Source: Streptomyces xantholiticus (lineage in GTDB: Bacteria; Actinomycetota; Actinomycetes; Streptomycetales; Streptomycetaceae). From it: DNA of 64,000 bases. Location of the stretch: the NCBI RefSeq assembly GCF_014651015.1, contig NZ_BMWB01000022.1, forward strand, positions 1-64,000, written 5' to 3'. Shown in pieces: positions 1-8,915 of the stretch. Position 1 is the stretch's first letter, and the number at the start of each line of letters is the position of its first letter. A program made the translations under genes and the position numbers. Below the pieces are notes generated by a model. It did not search any database. It worked only from the letters and a program-made list of their open reading frames with translations, and was not told the DNA's origin.

Positions 1-61
1 ATGTCCATGGAAACGTCCACGAGGACGACACCACTCAATCAGTGATCCGCCGGACAGAACC

Positions 62-1158
62 TAGGGGCATATCGAGTCGTGATCATCGGGTGGTCCTGGT
101 GAGGTCCTCGATCCAGATCATCGAGGCGCGCAGGTGGAGACCGGCGAGGTAGCTGTCGGGAGTCTTGTCGTATCGCGTGGCGATGCCTCGCCATGCTTTG
201 AGCTTGTTGATCAGGCGTTCGACGGTGTTTCCGCTCCTTGTAGAGATCGGCGTCGTGGCTGAGGGTCGTCCACCTCTGGAGCCCTTCTTCCTCCGGTCGG
301 CGGCCTGGTCCTTCTTCTCCGGGATGACCGCCTTGATACGGCGTTCGCGCAGGTGGGCGCGGTTTCCGCGGGACGAGTACGCCTTGTCCCCGGCGACCGC
401 GTCCGGCCGGATGCGGGGTCGGCCGACGGGCCCGCGTACCCGTACCTTCTTCAGGACGGGGATGAACTGCGGGCTGTCCGCTGCCTGGCCTGTGGTCAGG
501 ATGAACGCCAGCGGGCGGCACTTGCGGTCGGCGGCGAGGTGGACCTTGCTGGTCTGCCCGCCTCCGGAACGTCCGAGGAGGGCGGCCTTCAGCCGGAGTT
601 TCCGCCGACGCCGGATGCGTCGTCGTTCTTCCAGCGCGGGATCACTTTCGGTCTCTTGCCCGTTTTGCTCTTCGAGGCCGCCCCCTTTGACCTGGCCTTC
701 TCCTCCTCGGCCGCGGCTTTCTCCAGGGCGGTGACGACGTCCTCGTCGAGGTGCATCCCGGCCGCGTCGTGGTGGGCTCGGGCGGTGGTGTGGCGATGCT
801 GAGGGACAGGTCCACCTCACCCCGCTTCGCGGCTTCCGTGATCAGACCCTCCAGCAGGGCCTCGAAGAAGCCGGCGTCACGCCACTGCCGGAAGCGGTTG
901 TGGACGGTCGACCAGGCGCCGAACTCCGTCGGCATCTCCCGCCACTGCCCGCCCGTCTTGAACCGCCAGATCACGCACTCGAACTGCTGCCGCAGTCGCT
1001 CGGGGTACGGGCCGTACTCGCCGATCGGCAGGTACGGCTCGATGAACTCCAAATCCGGATCGGTCAGTTGCACTCGCGTCACGTAAGACCGTCTATCGGG
1101 CCGGACCGTGCCACGAAGGCACATCCCGCAAATTGATCACGACTCGATACGCGCCCTA
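62..1158. mobile_element. IS5-type insertion sequence with terminal inverted repeats (decayed)
   Basis: Both ends can be seen. The segment TATCGAGTCGTGATCA at 70-85 recurs exactly in inverted orientation at 1134-1149. With one mismatch and a one-base gap the match extends outward to TAGGG at 62-66 and CCCTA at 1154-1158. The repeats enclose one transposase reading region on the minus strand, and its stop codon lies inside the left repeat. The size, about 1.1 kb, suits an IS5 (IS427-like) element. The flanks share only CTA/TA-like bases, so a target duplication cannot be proved. The transposase is damaged, so the copy is probably immobile without help in trans. Confidence 0.75.
83..1082 (-). 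pseudogene. IS5 family transposase, frameshifted and lacking its first catalytic Asp
   Basis: A GTG at 1082 opens a DUF4096-like N-terminal domain (PERLRQQFE, GGQWREMPTEFGAW). The DDE part follows with RRRRKLRLKAALLGRS, VAGDKAYSSRGNRAHLRERR and a C-terminal NTVERLINKLKAWRG. Members of this IS427-type group often use one programmed frameshift, but here the reading frame must change twice. One change is near 788, where a base is missing just after SIA. The other is near 600-640, the usual slippage zone. At the first site the family motif VDSTTARAHHDAAG reads A-(shift)-TTARAHHDAAG, so the first catalytic Asp appears to be Ala. The gene is therefore likely inactive. The family is clear from the conserved blocks; the exact shift positions are my reading. 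Confidence 0.8.
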
Positions 1159-1496
1159 CCTGCGGCACGCGGGAACGACGCGATAACTGAACGCTGGGGC
1201 GCCCCTTGTGCTTCGGCACGAAACGGTTCGATTCCCGCTCTGCGTGTTGATGCACCGCGTGCCACAGGAACGATTCGCCGGGGCACGGCATCGCATCAAA
1301 GGATGACGCAGCTTCCTATTTACCAGTCCACGGGCGCCATGTCGTCGGCACCTGGATGCTGTCGTTATTTCAGGTGAAGCCCGACGTCCTTATGCGGCTG
1401 GGGCGATGAGTCGTTCTACCCTCTTATCGCACTCAAGCAGTCCCGGACATTTGTTTCCTCCCCTTTTCAACTTCATCACCGAACCGAGGGGTTCGC
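1159..1496. other. Intergenic stretch, no gene seen
   Basis: Between the IS end and the diguanylate cyclase start. I see no convincing ORF, RNA or strong hairpin. The last 60 bases are relatively AT-rich and probably carry the promoter and the GAGGGG ribosome site of the next gene. Confidence 0.5.
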
Positions 1497-3383
1497 ATGC
1501 TGCATACGGCAGGGGTGGGCAAGGCCCTGTGCTTCGGCTCTGCGGCCGCCGTCGCCGTGGGAGGAGGGGGCACGGCGGTTGCGTTCCTCGGGGTCGGCAT
1601 AGGAGTTCCGGCTGCACACGGGATGGCTGCTCTCTCCCTCCTTGCCCGGGCCCGAACGGTCACCGGAAGGGTACGTCTTCGCCTGCTGCTGCTCGCCGTC
1701 TCGGTGGCAGCAGGCGGTCTTCACCACCTGCTGGCAGGCCGGCTTCCTTCAGGGACCGGCCGCTCTGATGGTGTCCTTCGATGCGCGGTGCAGTTGTTGA
1801 CGGTCACCGGCATCACCACGTGTCTGGCGCTGGGTGTGACCGGATTGGTGGTGGCAGCCGCGGACAGCGGCAGAACGCTGATCTGGTTACGCCGGCTCCT
1901 GGACGGCTGGATGATCGCAGCGTCGCTGCTCACGCTGTGCTGGGTGCTTCTGTTGCATCGCGCTGATCAAGGCAGCGATGTGTCCGGATCTTTGGAGGAC
2001 CTCGCACGCGTGGTCACGGACATCCTTGTGCTGGGCCTTCTGATCACTTTGCATTTCTGCCTCAAACCCGGGGAGCGCACAGCAGTTGTCACGGCAGCCA
2101 TTGCCCTCGTCATCCTGACGGCGAGCGACATGCTGCGCATCCTCTTGCCCGTGCCAGGCATTTTGTGCGGAATTCCTCTCGCGGCGATCTGCACGATCAC
2201 CGGACTGCTCCTCGTCACTGCCACGCCCTGGATGCCCGGTGGCGCCACCGCCGTCGGAGTCGACCAGCGGGAGATGCCCGTCGTCGCCGTGGTGGCGGCC
2301 TTCGTGCCCGTGGTGGTCTGCGCCCTCGTCATGTCGGCCCACACTCTTGCCGGTGGCCGTACCGACGTGGTGACAGTGGTGCTGGCGGGTTCTGTGCTTC
2401 TTGGCCTCGGTGCCCGACAAGCCATCGCTCACGCCGACCATCTGCGTATCACACGAGAGGCCGCCGCCCGTGAGGCCCATTACCGGACACTGGTCGACGG
2501 TTCGTGCGACGTGATCACCATCGTCAGCCCGGATGGTCGCGTCCTCTACGTCAGTCCGGCCGCCCGCGACGTTTTCGGGTACGACCCCCAGGACCTGGTA
2601 GGCGCCCGCCTGCCCCTGTACTGCCATCCCGAGGATCGGACACTGCTGATGCAGGCCGTGGAGATGCTGCGGCAGGAAGCCGAGTCCGGTCTCCGCGGCC
2701 CCGGCCGCTGTGTGTCATGCCGAGTGCGGACATCTGACGGGCAATGGCGCCACGTCGAATCGATGATCAGCCACCACGTCGACGGACTGATCTTCAACAG
2801 CCGCGACGTGACCGAACGGATCGCCCTGCAGGCACAGCTACAACACCTCGCCTTCCACGACGGGTTGACCGGCCTTCCCAACCGCGCACTGTTCACCGAC
2901 CGAGTCACCCACGCCCTGAAGAAGCGGACCGCCGCCGCGGCCCCGCCCGCGGTGCTCTACGTGGACCTGGACGGCTTCAAAGCCGTCAACGACTCGGCCG
3001 GACACGCGACGGGTGACGCCCTGCTCCTCCAGGCTGCCCGCAGACTCCAGGCATCTGTACGGGCCGCAGACACCGTCGCCCGTCTCGGCGGCGACGAGTT
3101 CGCCGCACTCCTGGAAGCAGAGGCAGGAACACGTCCTTCCCGTACCAGGGAAGTAGCGGAACGGATCTTGTGCGCACTGTCGAAGCCGTACCGCCTCAAT
3201 GACGTCGATGCGGTGGTCTCGGCTTCCATGGGCATCGCGGTAGCCACTCCAGGGATCACACCCGAGGAACTCCTGCACTACGCAGACCTCGCCATGTACG
3301 AGGCCAAAGCCGCAGGAAAAGGCTGCATCCGCACACACCGACCGCAGCCGAAGAACATCTGGAGCAGCACGCTGAACCGCTGA
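1497..3383 (+). CDS. Membrane-bound PAS-GGDEF diguanylate cyclase
   Basis: This 628-residue protein should make cyclic di-GMP from two GTP at the membrane. Residues 1-310 are a series of hydrophobic segments forming a polytopic sensor region. A PAS domain follows at about 325-440 (YRTLVDGSCDVITIVSPDG) and a GGDEF domain at about 445-612. The active-site motif GGDEF is intact at 531-535. An RxxD product-inhibition site (R522-D525) lies five residues upstream, as expected for a feedback-controlled enzyme. No EAL domain is present. ATG 1497 is preceded by GAGGGG at suitable spacing. The gene stands alone between an IS remnant and an unrelated membrane protein. The input signal cannot be read from sequence. 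Confidence 0.9.
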   Translation: MLHTAGVGKALCFGSAAAVAVGGGGTAVAFLGVGIGVPAAHGMAALSLLARARTVTGRVRLRLLLLAVSVAAGGLHHLLAGRLPSGTGRSDGVLRCAVQLLTVTGITTCLALGVTGLVVAAADSGRTLIWLRRLLDGWMIAASLLTLCWVLLLHRADQGSDVSGSLEDLARVVTDILVLGLLITLHFCLKPGERTAVVTAAIALVILTASDMLRILLPVPGILCGIPLAAICTITGLLLVTATPWMPGGATAVGVDQREMPVVAVVAAFVPVVVCALVMSAHTLAGGRTDVVTVVLAGSVLLGLGARQAIAHADHLRITREAAAREAHYRTLVDGSCDVITIVSPDGRVLYVSPAARDVFGYDPQDLVGARLPLYCHPEDRTLLMQAVEMLRQEAESGLRGPGRCVSCRVRTSDGQWRHVESMISHHVDGLIFNSRDVTERIALQAQLQHLAFHDGLTGLPNRALFTDRVTHALKKRTAAAAPPAVLYVDLDGFKAVNDSAGHATGDALLLQAARRLQASVRAADTVARLGGDEFAALLEAEAGTRPSRTREVAERILCALSKPYRLNDVDAVVSASMGIAVATPGITPEELLHYADLAMYEAKAAGKGCIRTHRPQPKNIWSSTLNR

Positions 3384-3798
3384 CCTCGCTGTCCACCGGC
3401 CGCTGTCGGGCCCTGAGCCGCTCCACGGGGTACCGGCCGGTCCGACCGTCCGGGAGGCTGGACGAACCACCAGGACCAATGCAGACGCCGCGGCAGTGCG
3501 GACGGGCGTACGTCTGCACGGCACGTAACCGTTGCCGGACAGGCCCTGGCAGGGCCGTCAGGTCCACCGGTGACCGCCGGCCGGGTCCGGAGCCTGCTTG
3601 CCGAGGATCGGTCTCGCGGAGGCGGGCAACGGAATGATGTTGCCCGGCTCGCCAAAGAGGTTGAGCGGAGGAATCCCGACCGACAACAGCGTCCGCCCCT
3701 TCACACACGGCCCCACATGCGCGCCGGCCACCCCTCGTGCTGCGCTGGACGGTCCAACCTGGTTTGCATGCATCCGGGGCGACTCTGATCGTGGCCCC
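3384..3798. other. Intergenic stretch, no gene seen
   Basis: About 400 bases follow the cyclase. Open frames continue upstream of the next gene's ATG but lack a recognisable domain and are not convincing as coding sequence. Confidence 0.45.
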
Positions 3799-5259
3799 AT
3801 GAACAAGCCCAAGGTGGTTGTGGAACCACCGGACAGCCGCGGCCTGCGCGAGCTCAGTATGGGTGGCAAGCCGGTGGGCACCGCCTGGTCACTGCAGGGG
3901 TTGCGAAAAGTCCTCACGCGTCTCGGTTACCCGGAAGACCTCGATGTAGAAGACCGATCATCCATATTCTGGCTCGGCGGCGACAGTGGGACGTGGCCCG
4001 ACCGCACATGGCGGAGGCGCTCGACCATCGCGCTCATGATGGCGGGCCTACTGGGCTCCATGGCCCTGCTTGTCGTCGTCGGGATTCCAGACGCCATCGG
4101 GGCTCTGACTTTCGCGGGGCGTGTCACTGGATTCCTGTTCGCCTTCGCGGGCCTGGCGCAGGGCTTGGCTGCACTTGCGGCGCTCGATTACTGGGGAAAG
4201 CGACAGCTGAAACTTTCCGGAGCGGTGATCCTGCTTGGCGTATTCATCGCACTGGCGACCAATGGGCTGCTGCTGTTCATGTGGCTTCAGGAGAGAGAGT
4301 ACACGCCGTACGTGCTGACGTATCTTCCACTCTGGTGCTGGTCGCTGTGGGCACTCCAGCTGCTCGTCAGAGAAAAAGCATGGAGAGGTATTCCTCATCC
4401 TAAGCAATTCGCTGCCGGAGTGACAGCCACGACGCTTCTGGCCGCAGCGAACCTGGCGTACTCCGCACTCTACCAACCGACATCCGCCCCGGTCCTCGTG
4501 GACTTGAATGTGAAGTTCGGGACCCCGCAGTTGGATGCCGAGCGGCCCATCATTCATCTCCCGGTGAGCTTCCGTGCTAGAAATTCCGGACAAATTCCGG
4601 CTTACATCACAAACGATGGCTACGGGATCTACGGGGTTTCTGCCAAGCATGCGAGCGACGGTAGCGGCCTTCTGGAGTGGAGAAAGATGATGGATGCCAC
4701 GTCGGACGGATCGAAAGTAGGTCGCTACGTAAAATCCCCCACACGGGAGACGATCAGTGCTGCCCGATTCTACGGGCCGGGTAACTGGCTCGAGCCAGGA
4801 GAGCAATACATCCAAGAAAGGGTGATTCAAGTACCCAAGTCTGCCAAGTACGACGCGCTTGAGGCCGACTTGACCTTGACCCTCATGAGGAAGGATCGCG
4901 GCAGAATCGATGAGGAATTCGCGATCCCGCATTATTCCTGGCGCAGGAGTGACAGACAGTTCTACTGCCCTCCCATCGAATGTGTGGACCACATCATCAA
5001 TCGAGGCAGAGTTCTTCACAACAACAACATCATCAACGTGACTCGCCGGCCACGATATGTCATCTCGTACTTCGGATGGACCGGATCCAATGCCGATCTC
5101 CAGTCGTATGTTCTTTCGTACGCACCCCGAGATGCCATCAACTTCAGCGAGGAGGTGGCGGAAGAAGATGAAAGGGAAAGGAAACGATATGGCGTTGCCG
5201 AGGCCAAAGCCATGGCGGCTGTGCCCTTTGCGCAATTGCTGAGGGCGAACGAGAAGTGA
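3799..5259 (+). CDS. Unrecognised membrane protein with large extracytoplasmic-type C-terminus
   Basis: I do not recognise this 486-residue protein. The frame is open further upstream, but ATG 3799 gives the natural N-terminus (MNKPKVVVEPP). A soluble stretch of about 70 residues comes first. Four or five hydrophobic helices follow at about 75-230 (ALMMAGLLGSMALLVVVG, FLFAFAGLAQGLAALAALDY, LLGVFIALATNGLLLFMWL). A soluble region of about 250 residues ends the protein, with beta-rich stretches and a highly charged tail (EEVAEEDERERKRYG). Third-position GC is lower than in its neighbours in the second half (codons such as AAT, ATA, AAA), which may indicate recent transfer. No partner gene is adjacent. 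Confidence 0.75.
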   Translation: MNKPKVVVEPPDSRGLRELSMGGKPVGTAWSLQGLRKVLTRLGYPEDLDVEDRSSIFWLGGDSGTWPDRTWRRRSTIALMMAGLLGSMALLVVVGIPDAIGALTFAGRVTGFLFAFAGLAQGLAALAALDYWGKRQLKLSGAVILLGVFIALATNGLLLFMWLQEREYTPYVLTYLPLWCWSLWALQLLVREKAWRGIPHPKQFAAGVTATTLLAAANLAYSALYQPTSAPVLVDLNVKFGTPQLDAERPIIHLPVSFRARNSGQIPAYITNDGYGIYGVSAKHASDGSGLLEWRKMMDATSDGSKVGRYVKSPTRETISAARFYGPGNWLEPGEQYIQERVIQVPKSAKYDALEADLTLTLMRKDRGRIDEEFAIPHYSWRRSDRQFYCPPIECVDHIINRGRVLHNNNIINVTRRPRYVISYFGWTGSNADLQSYVLSYAPRDAINFSEEVAEEDERERKRYGVAEAKAMAAVPFAQLLRANEK

Positions 5260-5580
5260 CTCCGCCGTTTCATCGCGGTGAGCGCGAATCCGTGCCGGAC
5301 GCCGGACGCTCCAGGCGGCCACCGGCACCGGTCTGCACTCGCGGCACGATCTGTTGTTTGAAGAGGCAAGCGTGTGCTCGTTGTTGCAGCGCACAAGCCC
5401 AAACCGATCCGGGATGCGGCCGCCGCGTTGCAGGATGCGTCACGCGGGTCAAGAGTGGGATTGGATCGCCTATGCACTGTTGAGCTGCGGATCTTCTGTG
5501 GGAGCCGCCCTCGCTCTCAAGGTGGGGCCGCGTCCGCAACGGACAAGCCGTCACAACCGAGAAGCGCATCTGGAACGATC
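5260..5580. other. Intergenic stretch, no gene supported
   Basis: The frame of the next gene stays open here, but the translated stretch lacks a domain and precedes a clear signal-peptide start. A short frame encoding WDWIAYALLSCGSS is hydrophobic but has no ribosome site, so I did not call it. Confidence 0.4.
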
Positions 5581-7023
5581 ATGGCCGTAGTCGCCCGGCG
5601 AAACCTTTTCCATCTGGTCGGAGCTTCCGCCTTGGCTGCCTCGCTCGTACTGCCGGCAGGCTTGGCGAGTGCTGCGGTGGCGCCTCGAATCGGCAGTGGG
5701 AACACGACGGCAGTTCCCGCTCAACCAACGCCTCCCCCGACGCCGCCACCCCCGCCGGCCGCTACGACGCCTCCTCCAGGGACAGACACAACGGCTCCCC
5801 CCACGCCGGGCGACACGTCCACGCCGGGCGATACGTCGACGCCGGGCGATACCTCCACGCCGCGAGAGACTCCCAACCCTGATCGACCGTCAGGGTCCGA
5901 AGATGCGGGCCAATCGGTATCCGAACATCTGTTGAAACAGGAGAAAGAGGTTGAAGCGGCAACGGCAAACCTGAGCAAGGAAGGGGAGGAAGTCCCTGAG
6001 GAGCTCGAACCGGCCGTGCAGCAACTGACTGCCACGCTCAAGGTGGCGGGGGACCCGAAGACGTCACCGCAGGAGCGGGAAGAGATCACCGAAATCGTAC
6101 AGCGGGTGACCTCCGTGCTCGTGGTGATCAGCGACCCCGAAACCCCTCGTGAGCTGCGGGAACAGCTGATCGTGATAGTGCGGCAGGTGGCCTCCGCGCT
6201 GGAGGGGAGCCACGACCCGAAGGTTCCTCCCGAGGTGCAGGCCACAATCATCTCGACGGTGGAGCAGGTCACTTCGGCTCTGGACGTGATCTGCGACTCC
6301 GCGGCGCCGCGCGAGATGCGGAAGCAGTTGGGCCTGATGGTGAAGCAGACGACCGGCGCGTTGGAGAGGAGTCGCAAGCCGGGAATGTCCTGGCTGGTGA
6401 GGTACGCAGGGGATGTGGGCGGTGCAGCAAGGGTGATCACCGACCTGAAGACGTCTCCGGAGCAAGTGAAGGAGCTCGTGAAGACCGCAGCTCAGGTCAG
6501 CTCGTTGCTGCCGAGGCTGGGTGACCCCACGGGATCGCGGGAGGAGCGGGCAAAAGCTCAGAAGGCTTTTCGTGAGCAGACCGCTCAGATGAAGAGGCAG
6601 CAGGAAAAAGCTGCTTCCGCCCGGGGTGTACCGGACGTTCCGCTCGGCCGGGCGGCCGAAGTGTGCACCAATGCCATATTTGCGGCCGCTTCCGATCGTG
6701 CTCTCGGATGGAGCCTGAGGAACCTTCTTCCCGCGAAGTGGGAAATCGAAGGGGTACAGGACTTCTGGAAGGCGCGTGAAAAGGAAGATGACTTGCTCGA
6801 TGTCGTCGCACAGCTGCGGAACGGAGAGCAGGCCGACGCCCCATTTGATGTGGGGCAGCTCACCACTCATCTCGCCGAACTCATGCCGGCACGCATGCTG
6901 TTCGGGGCGATCGGCACTCCAGCGCTCTATTGCCTGCAGGCCGCTTGGCAGCTCGACCAGCAGGCAGGGATCACGGCGGGGACCTGGCTGGCGATGGCTC
7001 GTGAGAAGAAGGGCGACGGTTGA
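5581..7023 (+). CDS. Secreted protein with Pro/Thr-rich linker and 27-residue helical repeats
   Basis: A 480-residue protein of unknown role. ATG 5581 starts a Sec signal peptide (MAVVARRNLFHLVG, then LAASLVLPAGLASAA). A low-complexity Pro/Thr linker follows, containing three near-identical TPGDTS units encoded by 18-bp DNA repeats at 5803-5856. From about residue 140 to 323 come seven tandem units. Most are 27 residues and fit the pattern xxLxxIVxQVTSALxxxxDPxTPREMR; the sixth is about five residues shorter. They are predicted to be amphipathic helices. The remaining 150 residues contain two Cys and are more globular. I know of no named family for it. An extracellular helical scaffold or adhesion role is possible but is inference. 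Confidence 0.85.
   Translation: MAVVARRNLFHLVGASALAASLVLPAGLASAAVAPRIGSGNTTAVPAQPTPPPTPPPPPAATTPPPGTDTTAPPTPGDTSTPGDTSTPGDTSTPRETPNPDRPSGSEDAGQSVSEHLLKQEKEVEAATANLSKEGEEVPEELEPAVQQLTATLKVAGDPKTSPQEREEITEIVQRVTSVLVVISDPETPRELREQLIVIVRQVASALEGSHDPKVPPEVQATIISTVEQVTSALDVICDSAAPREMRKQLGLMVKQTTGALERSRKPGMSWLVRYAGDVGGAARVITDLKTSPEQVKELVKTAAQVSSLLPRLGDPTGSREERAKAQKAFREQTAQMKRQQEKAASARGVPDVPLGRAAEVCTNAIFAAASDRALGWSLRNLLPAKWEIEGVQDFWKAREKEDDLLDVVAQLRNGEQADAPFDVGQLTTHLAELMPARMLFGAIGTPALYCLQAAWQLDQQAGITAGTWLAMAREKKGDG
5803..5856 (+). repeat. Three tandem 18-bp repeats encoding TPGDTS
   Basis: Three consecutive 18-bp units (ACGCCGGGCGAYACSTCS type) lie in the linker of the secreted repeat protein. A fourth degenerate unit follows at 5857. 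Such a tract can change copy number by slippage and alter linker length. Confidence 0.85.
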
Positions 7024-7186
7024 CCTCCCTTCCTCGTCGACGGCGTCCGGGCGCGCAACGGCCGCAGCACACCGGGCAGGTCCTGCCTTCGGCTGAGGGG
7101 CGCGGAGGTCCATCGAAGGAAATGGCGTCGTCGGGCAGTCGGCACGGCCCGGGAGTTCGGGAGCGCGGGGCGCCCGATGCGCCCGG

Positions 7187-7768
7187 CTACCGGCCTTCTT
7201 CCTTTGCCTTGCGGCTGCGGTAGGTGCGCATGGCGACCTGGGCTCCGCATCGGTTGGGGCTGCAGTAGGCCGCGGAGGAGTTGCGCGTGCGGTCGTAGAA
7301 CCCGAGGTGGCACGGCGGATTTCGGCATGCCTTGAGTCGCATCCAGGCGCCGCGCAGGGCGACTTCGGACGCTGCGGCGAGCACCCTTGCAAGCGCCCCC
7401 GGTACCCCGCTCCGGGTGGGCGCGAGGTGTACGCCGGAAGCGGTGATGACGGGGGCAAGTGGATACAACTCCGCGCTGCGGCGCAGATACTCCTCGGCAC
7501 CGGTTCGGCCCTGGTCGTCCTGCTCGCCCGCATGGGCGAGCAGGACGAGGACCAAGGCGTCCCTCAACTCACGGGCGGCGGCGGCGTCGGCATCGGTGAC
7601 CAGCGATGCGGAGTCGATCAGGTCCTCCTTCTGCAGCCACCGCGAAAAGGCCGCGCCGTCGAGGAGGTCCTCGCGCGTGCCGTCGATCGCCCGGGTGTTG
7701 ACGAAGGTGAGTACGACCTCAGCCGCCGCCGAAGGGCTGAGTGTCGTCCGGCTTGCATCCATGGCCAT
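7187..7768 (-). CDS. CGNR zinc-finger (ABATE domain) regulator
   Basis: A 193-residue protein with the two-part architecture of stress-linked ABATE/CGNR proteins. The N-terminal ABATE domain is recognisable from VLTFVNTRAIDGTREDLLD. The C-terminal CGNR zinc finger has C-R-N-P-P-C, then YCSPNRCGAQVAMRTYRSR, with four Cys to bind zinc and a basic DNA-binding tail. ATG 7768 is chosen; GTG 7777 and ATG 7762 are alternatives and none has a strong ribosome site. It is divergent from the SDR gene at 7865 with about 95 bp between them, so it probably controls that gene. A second CGNR protein occurs at 24090. Confidence 0.85.
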   Translation of the reverse strand: MAMDASRTTLSPSAAAEVVLTFVNTRAIDGTREDLLDGAAFSRWLQKEDLIDSASLVTDADAAAARELRDALVLVLLAHAGEQDDQGRTGAEEYLRRSAELYPLAPVITASGVHLAPTRSGVPGALARVLAAASEVALRGAWMRLKACRNPPCHLGFYDRTRNSSAAYCSPNRCGAQVAMRTYRSRKAKEEGR

Positions 7769-7864
7769 GAAGACCACAGTACCCGAGGCGGGAGAGAGGC
7801 GTCATTGCTGATGGGCATAGACAGCGCGGCCGTAGTGCGCTTGTTTGTTAGGAGCTAAGCACCT

Positions 7865-8749
7865 ATGGTCATAACCATGACCAACGACAGCGACACCTCC
7901 TCGAACACTGCCCGCACCTGGTTCATCACCGGCTCCTCGCAGGGCCTCGGCCGCGCACTGGCGATCACCGCACTCGATCGCGGCGACCGCGTCGCGGCCA
8001 CTGCCCGCCGGACGGAGTCGGTCGCGGACCTCGTCGACCGCTATCCCGGCCAGGCCATCGCGCTCGAACTCGACGTCCGGGACGAAAGTGCGGCACACCG
8101 CGCCGTCGAGCACACCCTCGCCGCCTTCGGCCGCATCGACGTGGTTGCCAACATCGCGGGATACGGACTGTTCGGCGCCGTCGAGGAGGCGACCGACGCA
8201 CAGGCCAGGGCCATCTTCGACACCAACGTCTTCGGCCCGCTGAACGTGCTGCGCGCGACGCTGCCCGTCCTGCGAGGGCAGCGGTCGGGTCACGTCCTCC
8301 AGGGGTCCTCGCTCTACGGGCAGTCGGCGCACCCGGGCGTCGGCCTGCTCGCCGCCGGCAAGTACGCGCTCGAGGGACTTTCCGACGCCCTGGCCGCCGA
8401 GATCGCCCCCCTGGGCGTCAAGGTCACTCTGATCGAGCCGGGCTACATGGAGACCGGTTTCCTGTCCCACCTGGTCTTCGCCGCACCGACCCCCGACTAC
8501 GACCCGACCGTACGCGCCGTCCACAGCTCGCTCGGTGAACTGCCCCCTGAAGCGTTCATCGATCCCGCCCGGGTCGCCGCGGCCGTCGTCACCGCCGTCG
8601 ATGCCAAGCATCCGCCCCTGCGCCTGGCCCTGGGACGCGCGGCGGAGGACGGCATTCGCCGCACCCTCGCCGCCCGCGTGCGCGAACTGGACGGCTGGAC
8701 CGACGTCGCCCGGAGCGTGGACGTCGCTCCCGCCCCGCAAGGGGCCTGA
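7865..8749 (+). CDS. SDR family oxidoreductase lacking the catalytic Tyr
   Basis: A 294-residue short-chain dehydrogenase/reductase. The cofactor motif TGSSQGLG is near residues 22-29, NIAGYG replaces the usual NNAG-type motif, and the catalytic Ser is in GSSLYGQ. The YxxxK motif is broken. Lys166 is present in AAGKYALEG, but the residue four before it is Leu162 (CTC), where the family has Tyr. A Tyr lies directly after the Lys instead. Activity may therefore be lost or changed. The start is ATG 7865, with AGGAG 10 bases upstream. It is divergent from the CGNR gene. Confidence 0.9.
   Translation: MVITMTNDSDTSSNTARTWFITGSSQGLGRALAITALDRGDRVAATARRTESVADLVDRYPGQAIALELDVRDESAAHRAVEHTLAAFGRIDVVANIAGYGLFGAVEEATDAQARAIFDTNVFGPLNVLRATLPVLRGQRSGHVLQGSSLYGQSAHPGVGLLAAGKYALEGLSDALAAEIAPLGVKVTLIEPGYMETGFLSHLVFAAPTPDYDPTVRAVHSSLGELPPEAFIDPARVAAAVVTAVDAKHPPLRLALGRAAEDGIRRTLAARVRELDGWTDVARSVDVAPAPQGA
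7866..7881. promoter_or_regulatory. Inverted repeat over the SDR start codon
   Basis: GGTCAT-AACC-ATGACC, two perfect 6-bp arms. It overlaps the ATG at 7865 and lies between the CGNR regulator and the SDR gene. It could be a regulator operator; chance is not excluded. Confidence 0.4.
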
Positions 8750-8915
8750 CCCAGCGGGCCGGGCTGTGTTCGAGTTGCCGAAGGCCGGCAATGGACTCCG
8801 GCAGCCCGACGGCAAACGCCCCCACACACACTGCCAGCCTGTACGGCCCGGAACCTGACCACGCGGCGGCTGCCGGCTCTGCCATGCAGCTTCCCTGAGC
8901 GGGAGTGACAGGCGG

